Below are positions 1 to 8,923 of a stretch of DNA of 64,000 bases, piece by piece. The DNA comes from Marinobacter salinexigens (GTDB lineage: Bacteria > Pseudomonadota > Gammaproteobacteria > Pseudomonadales > Oleiphilaceae), in contig NZ_VTUU01000002.1 of the NCBI RefSeq assembly GCF_008370345.1, positions 310,001 to 374,000 on the forward strand, read 5' to 3'. Position 1 is the first letter of the stretch. Each line of letters begins with the position of its first letter. Made by a program: the position numbers and the translations under genes. Under the pieces are notes generated by a model, which was not told the DNA's origin, did not search any database, and saw only the letters and a list, made by a program, of their open reading frames with translations.

Positions 1-341
1 TGGGAGTGCTCCAGGATCGGGGTTTCCAGGTTGCTTTGGTGACGGATGGCCGTATGTCCGGTGCCTCCGGTAAGGTTCCGGCAGCGATACATGTATACCC
101 TGAGGCTCTGGACGGTGGGCCACTGGCGCGCATCAGGGATGGTGACAGGGTAATCCTCGATGCGGGTACGGGCAAACTGACGGTCGATGTTGAGGCGCGG
201 GAGTTTATGGCCCGGCCACTGGCGGAGGTGGATCTTTCTGGTAGCCATCAGGATTACGGGCGGGAGCTGTTCGGCTGGATGCGTCGGGGAGCAAGTACGC
301 CGGAGGAGGGTGCCAGCTCATTCTGGACAGCAGGCCCATGA
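1..341 (+). CDS. edd: 6-phosphogluconate dehydratase, C-terminal part (5' end outside window)
   Basis: This is the carboxy-terminal ~113 residues of Edd, the Entner-Doudoroff enzyme that dehydrates 6-phosphogluconate to 2-keto-3-deoxy-6-phosphogluconate. The reading frame is open from the first base. The visible part carries the IlvD/Edd-family segment [19 protein letters not shown] at about positions 39-105, which in this family lines the active site. The stop codon overlaps the ATG of glucokinase (ATGA, 338-341), so the two genes are translationally coupled, as in the glucose catabolic clusters of pseudomonads. The iron-sulfur cysteines of the family lie in the missing upstream part. Confidence 0.93.
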   Translation, partial: GVLQDRGFQVALVTDGRMSGASGKVPAAIHVYPEALDGGPLARIRDGDRVILDAGTGKLTVDVEAREFMARPLAEVDLSGSHQDYGRELFGWMRRGASTPEEGASSFWTAGP

Positions 342-1351
342 CAGAACATCAGTATGCCCTTGTGGGTGATATTGGTGGCACCAATGTGCGCTTTGCATTG
401 GTGAAGCATGGTATCCCTTCGTTTGGACGAGCAGACGATGGGAGAGCAATGTCTGGGCTTGAGTCCGTGGAGAGCTTGCCCTGTACAGGCTATCCGGATA
501 TTTGCGCAGCGATTGCAGACTACCTTGGTCACGTGGGAGTGGGCTCGGTGGTATCCGCCTGCCTTGCCGTGGCGGCACCGGTATACGGAACCCAGGTACG
601 TTTGACCAATAACCCATGGCAGTTTGACATCGAAGAACTCCGGCAACGCTTTGGCTGGGAGAGGTTCGAGGTGATAAACGATTTTACCGCTATGGCGCTC
701 GGGGTTAGTGTTGTGCCGTCCGATGAGCTGATCCATGTCTGCGGTGGTATTGGTGACGCCAGTGCCGTCCGGCTGGTCATGGGGCCTGGTACCGGGTTGG
801 GGGTTTCCGCTCTGGTACCGGTTGGGAATGGATGGGCACCACTGGAAACGGAAGGTGGCCATGTGGATTTGCCGGTTACCAACGACCTCGACATGGAGAT
901 TCTTAAGCGATTGCAGGCCCGGTTTGGCCGTGTTTCTGTAGAACGTGTTCTCTGTGGTGATGGTCTGGTGAACCTCTATAGAGCATTGGCTGACATCAGC
1001 GGAATCCCGGCCCCACTGGTCAGCCCGGAAGCCATAACTGAATCAGCAATTGAGGGGACTGATGCCCTGGCTGTTCGCACCCTTCACACGTTTTGCGAGA
1101 TACTGGGGCGCACCGTTGGAAACAGTGCATTGACGTTGGGTGCTACCGGAGGAGTCTACCTTTGTGGCGGTATCCTCCCGAACATTCTGGATTTCTTCCT
1201 TAAAAGCAGGTTCCGGCAAGGGTTTGAAGACAAAGGGCGCATGCGACCAATCATGGAGCGAACGCCAGTGTTTGTGGTTACTGATCGGTTTACCGGTTTG
1301 CGGGGCGCTGCGGTCGCTCTTGGTTCAGCGGTTGGGGAAGTGTATGAATAG
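338..1351 (+). CDS. glk: Glucokinase
   Basis: Phosphorylates glucose to glucose-6-phosphate with ATP, feeding the Entner-Doudoroff route with the upstream edd. At 337 residues it has the length of proteobacterial Glk. The N-terminal phosphate-binding motif [12 protein letters not shown] (about residues 10-21) and the [13 protein letters not shown] and [10 protein letters not shown] segments in the middle are typical of the family. The start overlaps the edd stop by four bases. The end overlaps the following UDG-like gene by eight bases, so the three genes are probably one transcript. Confidence 0.95.
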   Translation: MTEHQYALVGDIGGTNVRFALVKHGIPSFGRADDGRAMSGLESVESLPCTGYPDICAAIADYLGHVGVGSVVSACLAVAAPVYGTQVRLTNNPWQFDIEELRQRFGWERFEVINDFTAMALGVSVVPSDELIHVCGGIGDASAVRLVMGPGTGLGVSALVPVGNGWAPLETEGGHVDLPVTNDLDMEILKRLQARFGRVSVERVLCGDGLVNLYRALADISGIPAPLVSPEAITESAIEGTDALAVRTLHTFCEILGRTVGNSALTLGATGGVYLCGGILPNILDFFLKSRFRQGFEDKGRMRPIMERTPVFVVTDRFTGLRGAAVALGSAVGEVYE

Positions 1352-1943
1352 TGAACTGGCCGACCTGCCTTTCGACGCCCTGATAAGAAAGGTTCGTGCG
1401 TGCACGCTGTGTGCTGGCGCGCTGGACCATGAGCCTCGCCCGGTTATACAGCTGTCCGAGAGTTCCAGAATTCTCGTGGTTGGGCAGGCGCCGGGGCGGC
1501 GGGTCCATGAAACCGGTTTGCCATTTAACGATCCCAGCGGAGACCGGCTAAGGCAGTGGATGGGTATCACCAGGGATACCTTTTATGATGAGCAGAAACT
1601 GGCGATTCTCCCAATGGGCTTCTGTTACCCGGGAACCGGTAAATCCGGTGACCTTCCGCCAAGACCCGAATGTGCCCCGGCCTGGCGAATGGCGCTGCTG
1701 GACCGTTTGAAGAATATCGAGCTTACGCTGGTTATCGGTCAATATGCCCACGCCTGGCATCTCCCTGAACCTTCCGGGTCTGTCACCGAAAACGTCAAGC
1801 GGTGGCGTGAATTCTGGCCTTCAGTGGTGCCATTACCTCATCCGAGCCCCAGAAATAACCGCTGGCTGAGAACCAATCCCTGGTTCGAGTCGGACGTTGT
1901 GCCCGCTCTTCAACAGGTGGTCAGGGACACACTTGCCGGCTGA
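1344..1943 (+). CDS. Uracil-DNA glycosylase superfamily protein, uncharacterised subfamily
   Basis: A 199-residue protein of the uracil-DNA glycosylase superfamily. The start chosen (ATG 1344) overlaps the glk end by 8 bases; an open frame extends upstream inside glk but is not needed. Motif A reads VVGQAPGRRVHETGLPF and the C-terminal motif reads PLPHPSPRNNRW. Two cysteine pairs, CTLC near residue 14 and FCYPG...PEC in the middle, are placed as if to hold an iron-sulfur cluster as in family-4 enzymes. Family-4 glycosylases usually have GEAPG; here it is GQAPG, so the catalytic chemistry or substrate may differ. The fold is well supported; activity on uracil is not. Confidence 0.75.
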   Translation: MNSELADLPFDALIRKVRACTLCAGALDHEPRPVIQLSESSRILVVGQAPGRRVHETGLPFNDPSGDRLRQWMGITRDTFYDEQKLAILPMGFCYPGTGKSGDLPPRPECAPAWRMALLDRLKNIELTLVIGQYAHAWHLPEPSGSVTENVKRWREFWPSVVPLPHPSPRNNRWLRTNPWFESDVVPALQQVVRDTLAG

Positions 1944-3446
1944 TCAGGCTCGTGCGGGAACCTTGTCTGCGAGATAATTCTCAAGCTGGCCGAGATGTTC
2001 CCCGCTGATATAGAGCCCCTGTTTGGTCCGGCGCCATAGAACATCTTCTGTCGTCTGGGCCCACTCATTGTCAATCAGGTAGTCAACTTCACGTTGGAAC
2101 AGGGTATCGGTAAACGGTGTTCCCAGATCCTCAATCGTGCGACATCCTTCGACGATTCTGAAGCTGTCGGTTCCGTAGGTGCGGACATAGCGCTTGATGA
2201 CCGAAGGCGGAAGCCAGGGGTGCCGAATTTCAAGCTGCTCCGCGAGAGTTTGCTGGTTACTGAACTCCCCTCCCGGCAGCACTGCGTTGCGGGTCCATGG
2301 TTCGCCGGCTCCAGGGAAGTACGTGCAGAGACGATTGGTGGCGGCTTCGGCCAGTTTCCGAAAGGTGGTGATCTTGCCGCCAAATACGGAAATCAGCGGA
2401 GCATGTCCCTCCGCTTCATTAACCTCAAAGGAATAGTCTCTGGACGCTTTTTGGGCAGCTTCCTCTTCGCCATCCATCAGTGGCCTGACACCAGAGTACG
2501 ACCAGACGACATCCGATGGTTGCAACTGGTGTTGGAAGTATTCGTTGATGACTCCCAGAAGATAGTCGGTTTCCTCTGGCGAGATTTGTGCCTTTTTCGG
2601 GTCTCCGTGATATTCCACGTCGGTCGTACCAACGAGAGAGAAGTGGTCTTCATAGGGAATGACGAAGACTATGCGTTCGTCTTCGTTCTGGAGTATGTAG
2701 GCCTCGCTGCCCTGGCTGATCCGGGGTACGACGATGTGACTGCCTTTTACCATACGTATCTGCTTTGGCGCCTTCATCGAGAGGCTTTCATCGAACAGCC
2801 GGCTTACCCAGGGGCCAGTCGCATTGACGATGACTCGTGCCGACACGTTCTTTTCGGTACCAGTCACCATGTCTCTCAGCTGAGCGTTCCATTGCTCCTT
2901 GCCCCGTGTGGCTTTGATGCACTTCGTGCGGGTCAGAATGGTGGCACCGTGTTGTTGGGCGTTGCGTGCGGTGAGTACAACCAGCCGGGCATCGTCCACC
3001 CAGCCATCCGAGTATTCAAATCCCCGGGTAATTTCGGGCTTTAGAGGAGAGCCAGGACCGAAGCGAATGGAGTGCGAGCCCGCCAGGGTTTCGCGCTTGG
3101 CCAGGTGGTCATAGAGAAAAAGACCGGTTCTGATCATCCAGGCTGGGCGGAGATGAGGGCGATGGGGGAGCCTGAATCGCATGGGCCACATGATATGTGG
3201 TGCATTGCGCAAGAGTGCTTCCCGTTCAGCAAGGGCCTCTTTGACGAGTCGGAATTCGTAATGTTCGAGATAGCGCAGCCCACCATGAATTAACTTGCTG
3301 CTGCTTGATGAGGTGGCCGATGCGAGGTCATCCATCTCGCATAACAATACTTTAAGGCCTCGCCCCGCCGCATCAAGGGCAATTCCCGTCCCGTTTACGC
3401 CTCCGCCCACGACGAGTACGTCATAGAGGTCGGTCTCAGTTTCCAT
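1944..3446 (-). CDS. glpD: Aerobic glycerol-3-phosphate dehydrogenase
   Basis: FAD-dependent oxidation of sn-glycerol-3-phosphate to dihydroxyacetone phosphate at the inner membrane, passing electrons to quinone. The 500-residue protein starts with the FAD-binding fold DVLVVGGGVNGTGIALDAAGRG and includes the family segment SSSSKLIHGGLRYLEHYEF at about residues 45-65. ATG 3446 is chosen because AGGA lies nine bases upstream. An in-frame ATG at 3470 lacks such a site. Two GlpR-like operators lie at 3452-3471 and 3504-3523 and the repressor gene glpR is immediately upstream. It converges with no spacing on the UDG-like gene. The glycerol uptake genes glpF and glpK are not in this window. Confidence 0.95.
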   Translation of the reverse strand: METETDLYDVLVVGGGVNGTGIALDAAGRGLKVLLCEMDDLASATSSSSSKLIHGGLRYLEHYEFRLVKEALAEREALLRNAPHIMWPMRFRLPHRPHLRPAWMIRTGLFLYDHLAKRETLAGSHSIRFGPGSPLKPEITRGFEYSDGWVDDARLVVLTARNAQQHGATILTRTKCIKATRGKEQWNAQLRDMVTGTEKNVSARVIVNATGPWVSRLFDESLSMKAPKQIRMVKGSHIVVPRISQGSEAYILQNEDERIVFVIPYEDHFSLVGTTDVEYHGDPKKAQISPEETDYLLGVINEYFQHQLQPSDVVWSYSGVRPLMDGEEEAAQKASRDYSFEVNEAEGHAPLISVFGGKITTFRKLAEAATNRLCTYFPGAGEPWTRNAVLPGGEFSNQQTLAEQLEIRHPWLPPSVIKRYVRTYGTDSFRIVEGCRTIEDLGTPFTDTLFQREVDYLIDNEWAQTTEDVLWRRTKQGLYISGEHLGQLENYLADKVPARA

Positions 3447-3451
3447 GGCTC

Positions 3452-3471
3452 GATTTCCTAAAACGAACATT
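3452..3471 (-). promoter_or_regulatory. GlpR-like operator overlapping the glpD leader
   Basis: By eye the 20 bases agree with the E. coli GlpR operator consensus at about 17 of 20 positions, with an intact CGAACATT right half. The site overlaps the ribosome-binding region of glpD, suited to repression when glycerol-3-phosphate is absent. Confidence 0.55.
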
Positions 3472-3503
3472 GAATGTTTGAAAACGACTATAAATAGTGG
3501 GGA

Positions 3504-3523
3504 ATTGTTCGTAAAGGGGAATT
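3504..3523 (-). promoter_or_regulatory. Second GlpR-like operator upstream of glpD
   Basis: The segment ATTGTTCGTAAAG has a good left half of the GlpR consensus (TGTTCG) and a weaker right half; about 16 of 20 positions agree. It is centred 52 bp from the operator at 3452-3471, about five helical turns, which would allow cooperative binding. Confidence 0.45.
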
Positions 3524-3560
3524 TGAGGTGCTTCACCTGGAGCGTGAATCAGGCCTCAAC

Positions 3561-4319
3561 TCAGACGATATGCAGGGCCACACCATTGTCTTTGAGGGCG
3601 CGGGTGATTTCCCTGGGCGGTCTGGCGTCGGTAAACACCTGGTCTGCCTGTGTGATGCTGCCAAGCCGGACCATGGCGTTACGCCCGAATTTAGAATGGT
3701 CAGCGGCAAGCAATACCTGGCCTGAATTGGCAATGATGGACTGGGCAACGCGAACTTCCCGGTAGTCAAAGTCCAGCAGCGAACCGTCAGAGTGGATACC
3801 GCTGATCCCGATAATGCCAAAGTCCATTTTGAACTGGTTGATGAAGTCGACCGCGGCCTCTCCGACGATTCCGCCATCCCGGTTGCGCACCTCGCCCCCG
3901 GCAATGATGATGTGGAAATCCTCACGGGCAGAGAGAATGGATGCCACGTGAAGGTTGTTGGTAACAACCCGTAAATTTCGCTTGTCGAGTAACGCGCGGG
4001 CAATGGTTTCTGTGGTTGTACCTATATTGATGAACATGGAGGCGCCATCCGGTATCTGCTTCACGAGTGCTTTGGCGATGCGTTCCTTTGCCTCCAGGTT
4101 CATGATCTTCCGCTCCTGGTAGGCGGTGTTCACTGTGCTTGAATCGATGCCCGCGCCGCCGTGATGACGGGTGAGTTTGTTCTGGCTGGCCAGTTCGTTC
4201 AGGTCGCGCCGAATGGTCTGGGGGGTTACCCGGAACTGTTCGACCAGCTGCTCCGTGGTAACGAACCCGCTGCGCTGGATCATCTCCATGATCTGGTCAA
4301 GGCGGCGCTGCTGGGACAT
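3561..4319 (-). CDS. glpR: DeoR-family glycerol-3-phosphate regulon repressor
   Basis: A 252-residue DeoR-family repressor. The N-terminal helix-turn-helix (about residues 19-45, with TPQTIRRDLNELA as the DNA-reading part) is followed by the HHGGA linker and a sugar-phosphate-sensing domain containing INIGTTTETIARAL (about residues 96-109). In E. coli GlpR binds glycerol-3-phosphate and releases the glp operators. The start has AAGGA seven bases upstream. It lies directly upstream of glpD on the same strand, and a matching operator sits in front of it at 4334-4353, suggesting autoregulation. Confidence 0.9.
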   Translation of the reverse strand: MSQQRRLDQIMEMIQRSGFVTTEQLVEQFRVTPQTIRRDLNELASQNKLTRHHGGAGIDSSTVNTAYQERKIMNLEAKERIAKALVKQIPDGASMFINIGTTTETIARALLDKRNLRVVTNNLHVASILSAREDFHIIIAGGEVRNRDGGIVGEAAVDFINQFKMDFGIIGISGIHSDGSLLDFDYREVRVAQSIIANSGQVLLAADHSKFGRNAMVRLGSITQADQVFTDARPPREITRALKDNGVALHIV

Positions 4320-4333
4320 TCTGAAATCCTTCT

Positions 4334-4353
4334 AGTGTTCGGAAACGAAAGTC
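4334..4353 (-). promoter_or_regulatory. GlpR-like operator upstream of glpR
   Basis: GTGTTCGGAAACGAAAG (4335-4351) is a near-palindrome with TTCG and CGAA halves around a short centre, agreeing with the E. coli GlpR operator at about 16 of 20 positions. It begins 15 bp upstream of the glpR start codon, consistent with negative autoregulation. Confidence 0.5.
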
Positions 4354-4364
4354 TAAGTGTTCTG

Positions 4365-4386
4365 AGGCCCCGATTCTACGGGGCCT
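4365..4386 (-). terminator. GC-rich hairpin, probable terminator of the binding-protein gene
   Basis: AGGCCCCG and CGGGGCCT pair perfectly (8 bp) around a six-base loop. The hairpin lies between the stop of the upstream minus-strand gene and the glpR operator. There is no clear uridine run after it on the minus strand, so termination may be partial. Confidence 0.45.
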
Positions 4387-4422
4387 TCTCCTTTCGATTC
4401 TGAACATTGCGCAAAGGGGGCG

Positions 4423-5673
4423 TCACAGTGAGGTGGATTTGCCAGCCGCGCGTCGTCGGGCTTCCCATTCTTCCCTGGTCTGGGCAGCCTCATCCCCGAC
4501 CATTGAATCGATAATGGTGAAGTAGTCCGAGCTGTAGGCATCCTCGACAATGCTGTTGCGCGGCTTCACCTTGACCACATACACGGTCTGGATGTTTTGG
4601 TGATCAAAGTCTCGCCAGTACTGTTCATCCTTCAGGAACGTGTAGTGGTGGCCTTCAAGCGCATCGATGACACGACTGGTATCGGTGGTGCCGGCACGTT
4701 CGACAGCATCCTTGTACTGATAGACGATGCTGTAGGCGGACGCCGCAGCTGTCGAAGGCCGCATCTCATAGCGCTTGGAGAACGCTTCGACAAATTCCTT
4801 GCCACGGGGGTAGTTGAGTTCGTACGGAGCGTTCCAAACCCAGGGAGAACCGCCGATAACGCCTTCCATAATCGTCGGGCCTACCTGCCGCGCCATGCCC
4901 AGCGTCAGGTTTGGAACAACGATCTGCAGTTTGTCCTTAAGGCCCATTTCGTAGGCTACATTGAGGGCACGGACCATATCGTCACCGAACAGGACCATCA
5001 TCAGGACTTTGGCGCCGCTGGTTTCGGCCTGTTCAAGCGCGGTGCGAAAATCGCTGATCAGAGCCCTTGGGAAGGGAGTTTTAACACCGGGATTCGTGGC
5101 GGTATCTTCCGTTCCTGAGAATTTGCGGACGGACTCTTCAACAGACCAGCCCCAGGTGTAATCGGCAGTGATGTAGAAATATGTGTCGTCAGCATGATTC
5201 GCGCTGAGATATTTGCTCAGTGCTTTCGCGGTCATCCAGGCGTTGTAGGGTTCCCTGAACATATGGGACTGCCCCTCTTCGCCGGTCGTTGCGTTGGAGT
5301 AGGTGAGAGTACCGAAGTATAAACGGTCGCGGGCTTTGGCTGCTTTCCCTGACGCAATGGCGACAGCGCTTGAAACGCCGCCAAATACCATGCTGGCGCC
5401 TTCCTGATCGATCAGCTCTGCGGTATTGCGGGCACCCTTGTCAGGCTCGCTTCGGGAATTGCGGATAACCAGTTCCAGTTGCCGGCCCATAACGCCGCCT
5501 GCCTGGTTGATTTCGTCAATGGCGAGAAAAGCGCCAAGCCGCTGTTGCAGTCCCTGATCCTTGTAGCGCCCGGTTTGGGGGTAGTTCAGCCCCAGCTTCA
5601 GGGTTTCTGCAGATACAGTTGAGCATGCGAGCAATAGCAGGCACGCAGAAAAGAGTGCTTTTCTGAAAGTCAT
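4423..5673 (-). CDS. Periplasmic substrate-binding protein, branched-chain amino acid/amide type
   Basis: A 416-residue type-I periplasmic binding protein (Peripla_BP_6 / Leu-Ile-Val or urea/amide-binding type). It has a classic signal peptide, with hydrophobic ALFSACLLLLACSTVSA at residues 5-21, before LKLGLNYPQTGRYKDQG. The fold-typical segments AIDEINQAGGVMGRQLEL and VFGGVSSAVAIASGK follow. The start at 5673 has an AGAGG nine bases upstream. No permease or ATPase gene is adjacent, so it either serves transporter genes elsewhere or presents ligand to a sensor. The ligand cannot be told from sequence. It ends just ahead of glpR but a hairpin separates the two. Confidence 0.8.
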   Translation of the reverse strand: MTFRKALFSACLLLLACSTVSAETLKLGLNYPQTGRYKDQGLQQRLGAFLAIDEINQAGGVMGRQLELVIRNSRSEPDKGARNTAELIDQEGASMVFGGVSSAVAIASGKAAKARDRLYFGTLTYSNATTGEEGQSHMFREPYNAWMTAKALSKYLSANHADDTYFYITADYTWGWSVEESVRKFSGTEDTATNPGVKTPFPRALISDFRTALEQAETSGAKVLMMVLFGDDMVRALNVAYEMGLKDKLQIVVPNLTLGMARQVGPTIMEGVIGGSPWVWNAPYELNYPRGKEFVEAFSKRYEMRPSTAAASAYSIVYQYKDAVERAGTTDTSRVIDALEGHHYTFLKDEQYWRDFDHQNIQTVYVVKVKPRNSIVEDAYSSDYFTIIDSMVGDEAAQTREEWEARRRAAGKSTSL

Positions 5674-5834
5674 TGTTGTTAGCCTCTGGGGATACTGCCC
5701 CACCTTGGGCGGAACAGAGGTGTTGTTGTTTGTTGTTGGTCGAGGGTAGTTTCATGGTTGGCAAAGTAGGCAACAATCGGACTAAAGTGGTAATTTGAGT
5801 AACAAATTGTTAGGCCGTCCGGAGGGCCCTGCTC

Positions 5835-6368
5835 ATGTCTGCTCAACACGTAGGTTCCGGTGAAATCATCACCTGGCAAGTGGGTAACTGTTATCTGGGC
5901 TCTGTGCTTGTCGCCCACTCGGATCACGGTGTGTGTGCGGTTCTCCCGGGGGATAGCACCGAGGGTTTGCTTGCGGATCTTGCTGGCCGCTTTCCGGGGG
6001 CGCAGTTGCAGCACTCTGAAACCTCCAGTGAGGACTGGTTCAGTGAGGTGATGGATTACCTCGTTGATAGTCGCCATACGTTGGGGGTTGATCTCGATCT
6101 TCGCGGGACGGAGTTCCAACGCCGGGTCTGGCAAACACTGAGAACGATCCCTTCAGGAAGCCGGGCCAGTTACGCCGAAGTGGCTCGTAAGGTGGGCGTA
6201 CCGTCCGGATCCAGGGCTGTTGCTGGCGCCTGTGCGGCTAATCACCTGGCGGTGCTGGTGCCTTGTCACCGCGTGGTTCGGTCTGATGGTTCTCTTTCCG
6301 GCTACCGTTGGGGGGAAAGCAGAAAGAGGGCATTGCTGAATCACGAACAGGCATTGTCTGACCGATGA
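5835..6368 (+). CDS. ogt: Methylated-DNA-[protein]-cysteine S-methyltransferase
   Basis: Suicide repair protein that transfers the alkyl group of O6-alkylguanine to its own cysteine. The 177-residue protein has the N-terminal ribonuclease-like domain and the C-terminal active-site domain. Visible there are a helix-turn-helix region around SYAEVARKVGVPSGSRAVAG, and the acceptor motif VPCHRVVRSDGSLSGYRWG at about residues 142-160 (cysteine in PCHR). The GYRWG ending resembles the alkyltransferase half of Ada more than Ogt, but the Ada N-terminal regulatory domain is absent. It appears monocistronic, divergent from the binding-protein gene. Confidence 0.9.
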   Translation: MSAQHVGSGEIITWQVGNCYLGSVLVAHSDHGVCAVLPGDSTEGLLADLAGRFPGAQLQHSETSSEDWFSEVMDYLVDSRHTLGVDLDLRGTEFQRRVWQTLRTIPSGSRASYAEVARKVGVPSGSRAVAGACAANHLAVLVPCHRVVRSDGSLSGYRWGESRKRALLNHEQALSDR

Positions 6369-6425
6369 TAGGCCTTGAAGGTCCTAGAAATGCTCCAATA
6401 TAGTGCCCTGCTCTGTTGGGGTGCA

Positions 6426-6458
6426 CATTTTGTGCGCCAATTCAGGGCATTTTGTGCG
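6426..6458 (+). repeat. Two direct copies of CATTTTGTGCG, 22 bp apart
   Basis: The 11-mer occurs at 6426-6436 and again at 6448-6458, a repeat distance of 22 bp, about two helical turns. The first copy also forms an inverted GCACA-TTT-TGTGC. The second abuts a possible -35 (TTGTGT, 6459-6464) that is 18 bp from a TATAAC -10 (6483-6488). It is a candidate binding site for a regulator of the chemoreceptor gene. Confidence 0.35.
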
Positions 6459-6632
6459 TTGTGTTTTTCCTGACTCCTCGGATATAACCTCCTTTGAAAC
6501 CAAAGAATTGCGGGGCTTATTCCTGTCCAACGGAAATGGGCCTGATCCTTGCAGCGCTTATCCTCTTTTCCGGAGTGACTGCCCTGGCCTGGTGCCAAAC
6601 AGTCTCTGATGTACGGTTTGGAGGATGGTGTA

Positions 6633-8780
6633 ATGACCCTTAAAAGCGACGCAATGAATCTCACTGACAAGGAGCGTGGCTGGCTGCCGATATGGGGCTC
6701 AACAGGGAAGCTTGCCATGGGCTGGTCCTGTTTTCTGAACAGGAAAATGTACAGCACCAATGAGCAGATTTTTGAAAGTGTGGCCCGTACCCGGCGCGAT
6801 GGACTGGTGGCCTGGGCAGAGCACAAGTGGGTATTCATGGAATCCCTGGCCGCGAGGATTAATGGTCAGGACGAGTCTGCAGTTTGCGAAGTTGTTCGGG
6901 CCTCCGGAGGCAGACTTCGTGAAATATCTGAACTGTTTGTGATTGATCAGGACGGTGTCGTACTGGAATCCACCGCCAGGAATCGCCAGGGTAAGTGTGA
7001 TCTTCCCCGGTCTGCGGTTGAGAAAGGTTTGCAGGGGCGTTTTCTGCACGGACCCTATCGGGATCCGGTCACTCAGGAACTGGGAGCCACGACCTCCCGG
7101 TTTCATGATGCAGTCACCCTGATGTTCTACCAGCCAGTCACACTGGACGGTAATCGGTCAGCCGCTATCTGTGCCCGCATCCCAAACGATGTGATGAGCG
7201 ATCTGATTCAACGGGAAGCGGGCCACGTGTTCGAGGAATCTGGCGACAACTACATTTTTATGATCGAAAGTCGCTTTGATTCCACCATTCTTCCTGGCAC
7301 TGCGCTTTCCCGTTCCCGGTTCGAGGACGCCACCTTCAGCCACGGTGATAATCTCAAAGACGGTATTCGAACGGGTTTTGGTACCGTCGGGGTTCGTGAG
7401 CACACGGAATTTGAAATCCGCTTTACCGACCCCGCGACTGGTCAGTTACACCCAGGGGTCAGGGAAACCATCGCCAAAGGTGAGAACCTTTATGTGAAGT
7501 ACCCTGGCTACTCGGACTACCGACATATCCCTGTCATTGGTAAAGGCGTGACGTTCCAACTGCCCGGCTCACCCGATCGTTGGGGCATGATGTGCGAGGG
7601 AGATCTCGAAGAAGTCTATCGACGTCGGTCCGTATCCTTCCTGTTATCGGCCAGACTGGCATTTTTTGCAGCCGTACTTTGGGGCATAAATCTGGGGCTC
7701 TTGGTCAGTGGTGTTCCTGTCTGGGTTAATGCGGGTGTCAGTGCGCTGGCAGCAATGATGATGGTGTTGATGTTCCGGGCCACATCGGTTCGACCGTATT
7801 CGGAACGTCTGGGCGCTATGGCGGATGTCATCAGAAACATAGCTGAAGGTGGCGGAAACCTGCGCCAGCGCCTGGATCTGTCAGAAATGAAACGGGATGA
7901 GTCAGGAGACCTCGCTCGCTGGATTAACAGCTTCATCGATAGCCTCGATGGTATGGTGGGGCAGGTTATTACCCTGGCGGCCGATACGCGGCAGGCGGGT
8001 GATCAGTTGATGACTCAGAACCAGTTGGCAGATGAACGGATTCGACAGGTGCTGGAACACATTGATGGAATGGTGCAGGGGGCAACCGCGCAGGAGAATG
8101 AAATCACCAATGCCTCGACCACAGCTCAGGAAATGCGTTCAAGTATGGAAGAAGTGGTTGAGCGGGCTCGGCAACAGTTTGCCCGGGTAAGCCAGGAAAC
8201 CCAGAGTATCCGCGATGTGGTTAATCGATCTGCAGAAGGTATTCGGGCGGCTAATGACCGTACCGAAGAAATCAGCAAGACGGCGCTGGTGATCAACGAC
8301 ATTGCGGCCCAGACCAATCTGCTGGCACTGAACGCTGCCATTGAGGCAGCCCGGGCAGGGGAGTCCGGCAAAGGTTTTGCGGTTGTGGCGGATGAAGTGC
8401 GCCAACTGGCCAGCAGAACCGCTCAGGCAACCAAGGATATTGGCGAGCGCCTGAGCGGAGTGCAGGATGAAACCCGAAGAGCCGTTCAGACCATGGAAGA
8501 AGGCATGTCTGAAATGGAAGAGCGTCTGCAGAAAGCGGAGGCCGCGGCCGATGACAATTCAGCTTTGCATCACATGGTCGAAAAGCTGTTCCGGGCGATT
8601 TCAGGCATCGAAGAGACCAATCGTCAGCAGAGCGCCCAGACCACTGGTGTGGCAGAAAGCGCCTCGGTAATGAATGGCGTCATCAATCAGTTGACGCTCA
8701 GCTCGGAACGAACACAGGCTTCGGCGAACAAACTTCAGCGCCTGACGGGCCAGTTTCAGGTCTCCGGCCAGGCAGCCTGA
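6633..8780 (+). CDS. Methyl-accepting chemotaxis protein with an apparently cytoplasmic sensor domain
   Basis: A 715-residue chemoreceptor. ATG 6633 is chosen because GGAGG (6619-6623) lies eight bases upstream; an ATG at 6609 has no site. Residues 1-335 form a sensor region with Cache-like segments ([36 protein letters not shown]) but no hydrophobic stretch before it. The only membrane segments are a tight pair at about 336-358 and 362-385. A HAMP-like linker follows, then the signalling coiled coil with the conserved tip [21 protein letters not shown] near 556-576. There is no C-terminal CheR-binding pentapeptide. The ligand is unknown. It probably reports to a CheA/CheW array encoded elsewhere. 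Confidence 0.9.
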   Translation: MTLKSDAMNLTDKERGWLPIWGSTGKLAMGWSCFLNRKMYSTNEQIFESVARTRRDGLVAWAEHKWVFMESLAARINGQDESAVCEVVRASGGRLREISELFVIDQDGVVLESTARNRQGKCDLPRSAVEKGLQGRFLHGPYRDPVTQELGATTSRFHDAVTLMFYQPVTLDGNRSAAICARIPNDVMSDLIQREAGHVFEESGDNYIFMIESRFDSTILPGTALSRSRFEDATFSHGDNLKDGIRTGFGTVGVREHTEFEIRFTDPATGQLHPGVRETIAKGENLYVKYPGYSDYRHIPVIGKGVTFQLPGSPDRWGMMCEGDLEEVYRRRSVSFLLSARLAFFAAVLWGINLGLLVSGVPVWVNAGVSALAAMMMVLMFRATSVRPYSERLGAMADVIRNIAEGGGNLRQRLDLSEMKRDESGDLARWINSFIDSLDGMVGQVITLAADTRQAGDQLMTQNQLADERIRQVLEHIDGMVQGATAQENEITNASTTAQEMRSSMEEVVERARQQFARVSQETQSIRDVVNRSAEGIRAANDRTEEISKTALVINDIAAQTNLLALNAAIEAARAGESGKGFAVVADEVRQLASRTAQATKDIGERLSGVQDETRRAVQTMEEGMSEMEERLQKAEAAADDNSALHHMVEKLFRAISGIEETNRQQSAQTTGVAESASVMNGVINQLTLSSERTQASANKLQRLTGQFQVSGQAA

Positions 8781-8923
8781 GGTCAGAGTGTCGCCCGGCT
8801 GAACGCTCGCGCTGCCTTTCATGGCGTGATTTTGACGGGCATCAAGCCGAAGATCGGCTTATGCTCTACTGTAGTGGAATATCTGACATTACTGGCATCA
8901 AGCCGTAACGGGAGGTGTGCACT

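Noticed and set aside
1140-1343. Upstream extension of the UDG-like gene inside glk
   Set aside because: It overlaps glk by over 200 bases; the internal ATG 1344 gives the expected domain start.
2094-3044. Open frame of 316 codons antisense to glpD
   Set aside because: Shadow of glpD; no recognisable domain.
6421-6436. NtrC-type enhancer in GTGCACATTTTGTGCG
   Set aside because: Half-site spacing is five bases instead of the NtrC seven, and no sigma-54 promoter is seen downstream.
8844-8860. Hairpin AAGCCGA-AGA-TCGGCTT after the chemoreceptor gene
   Set aside because: The stem is only 7 bp and no thymine run follows, so I do not call it a terminator.
8839-8904. Two copies of GGCATCAAGCCG ahead of the DksA-like gene
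   Set aside because: Two short copies only, with no palindromic or operator-like arrangement; probably chance.
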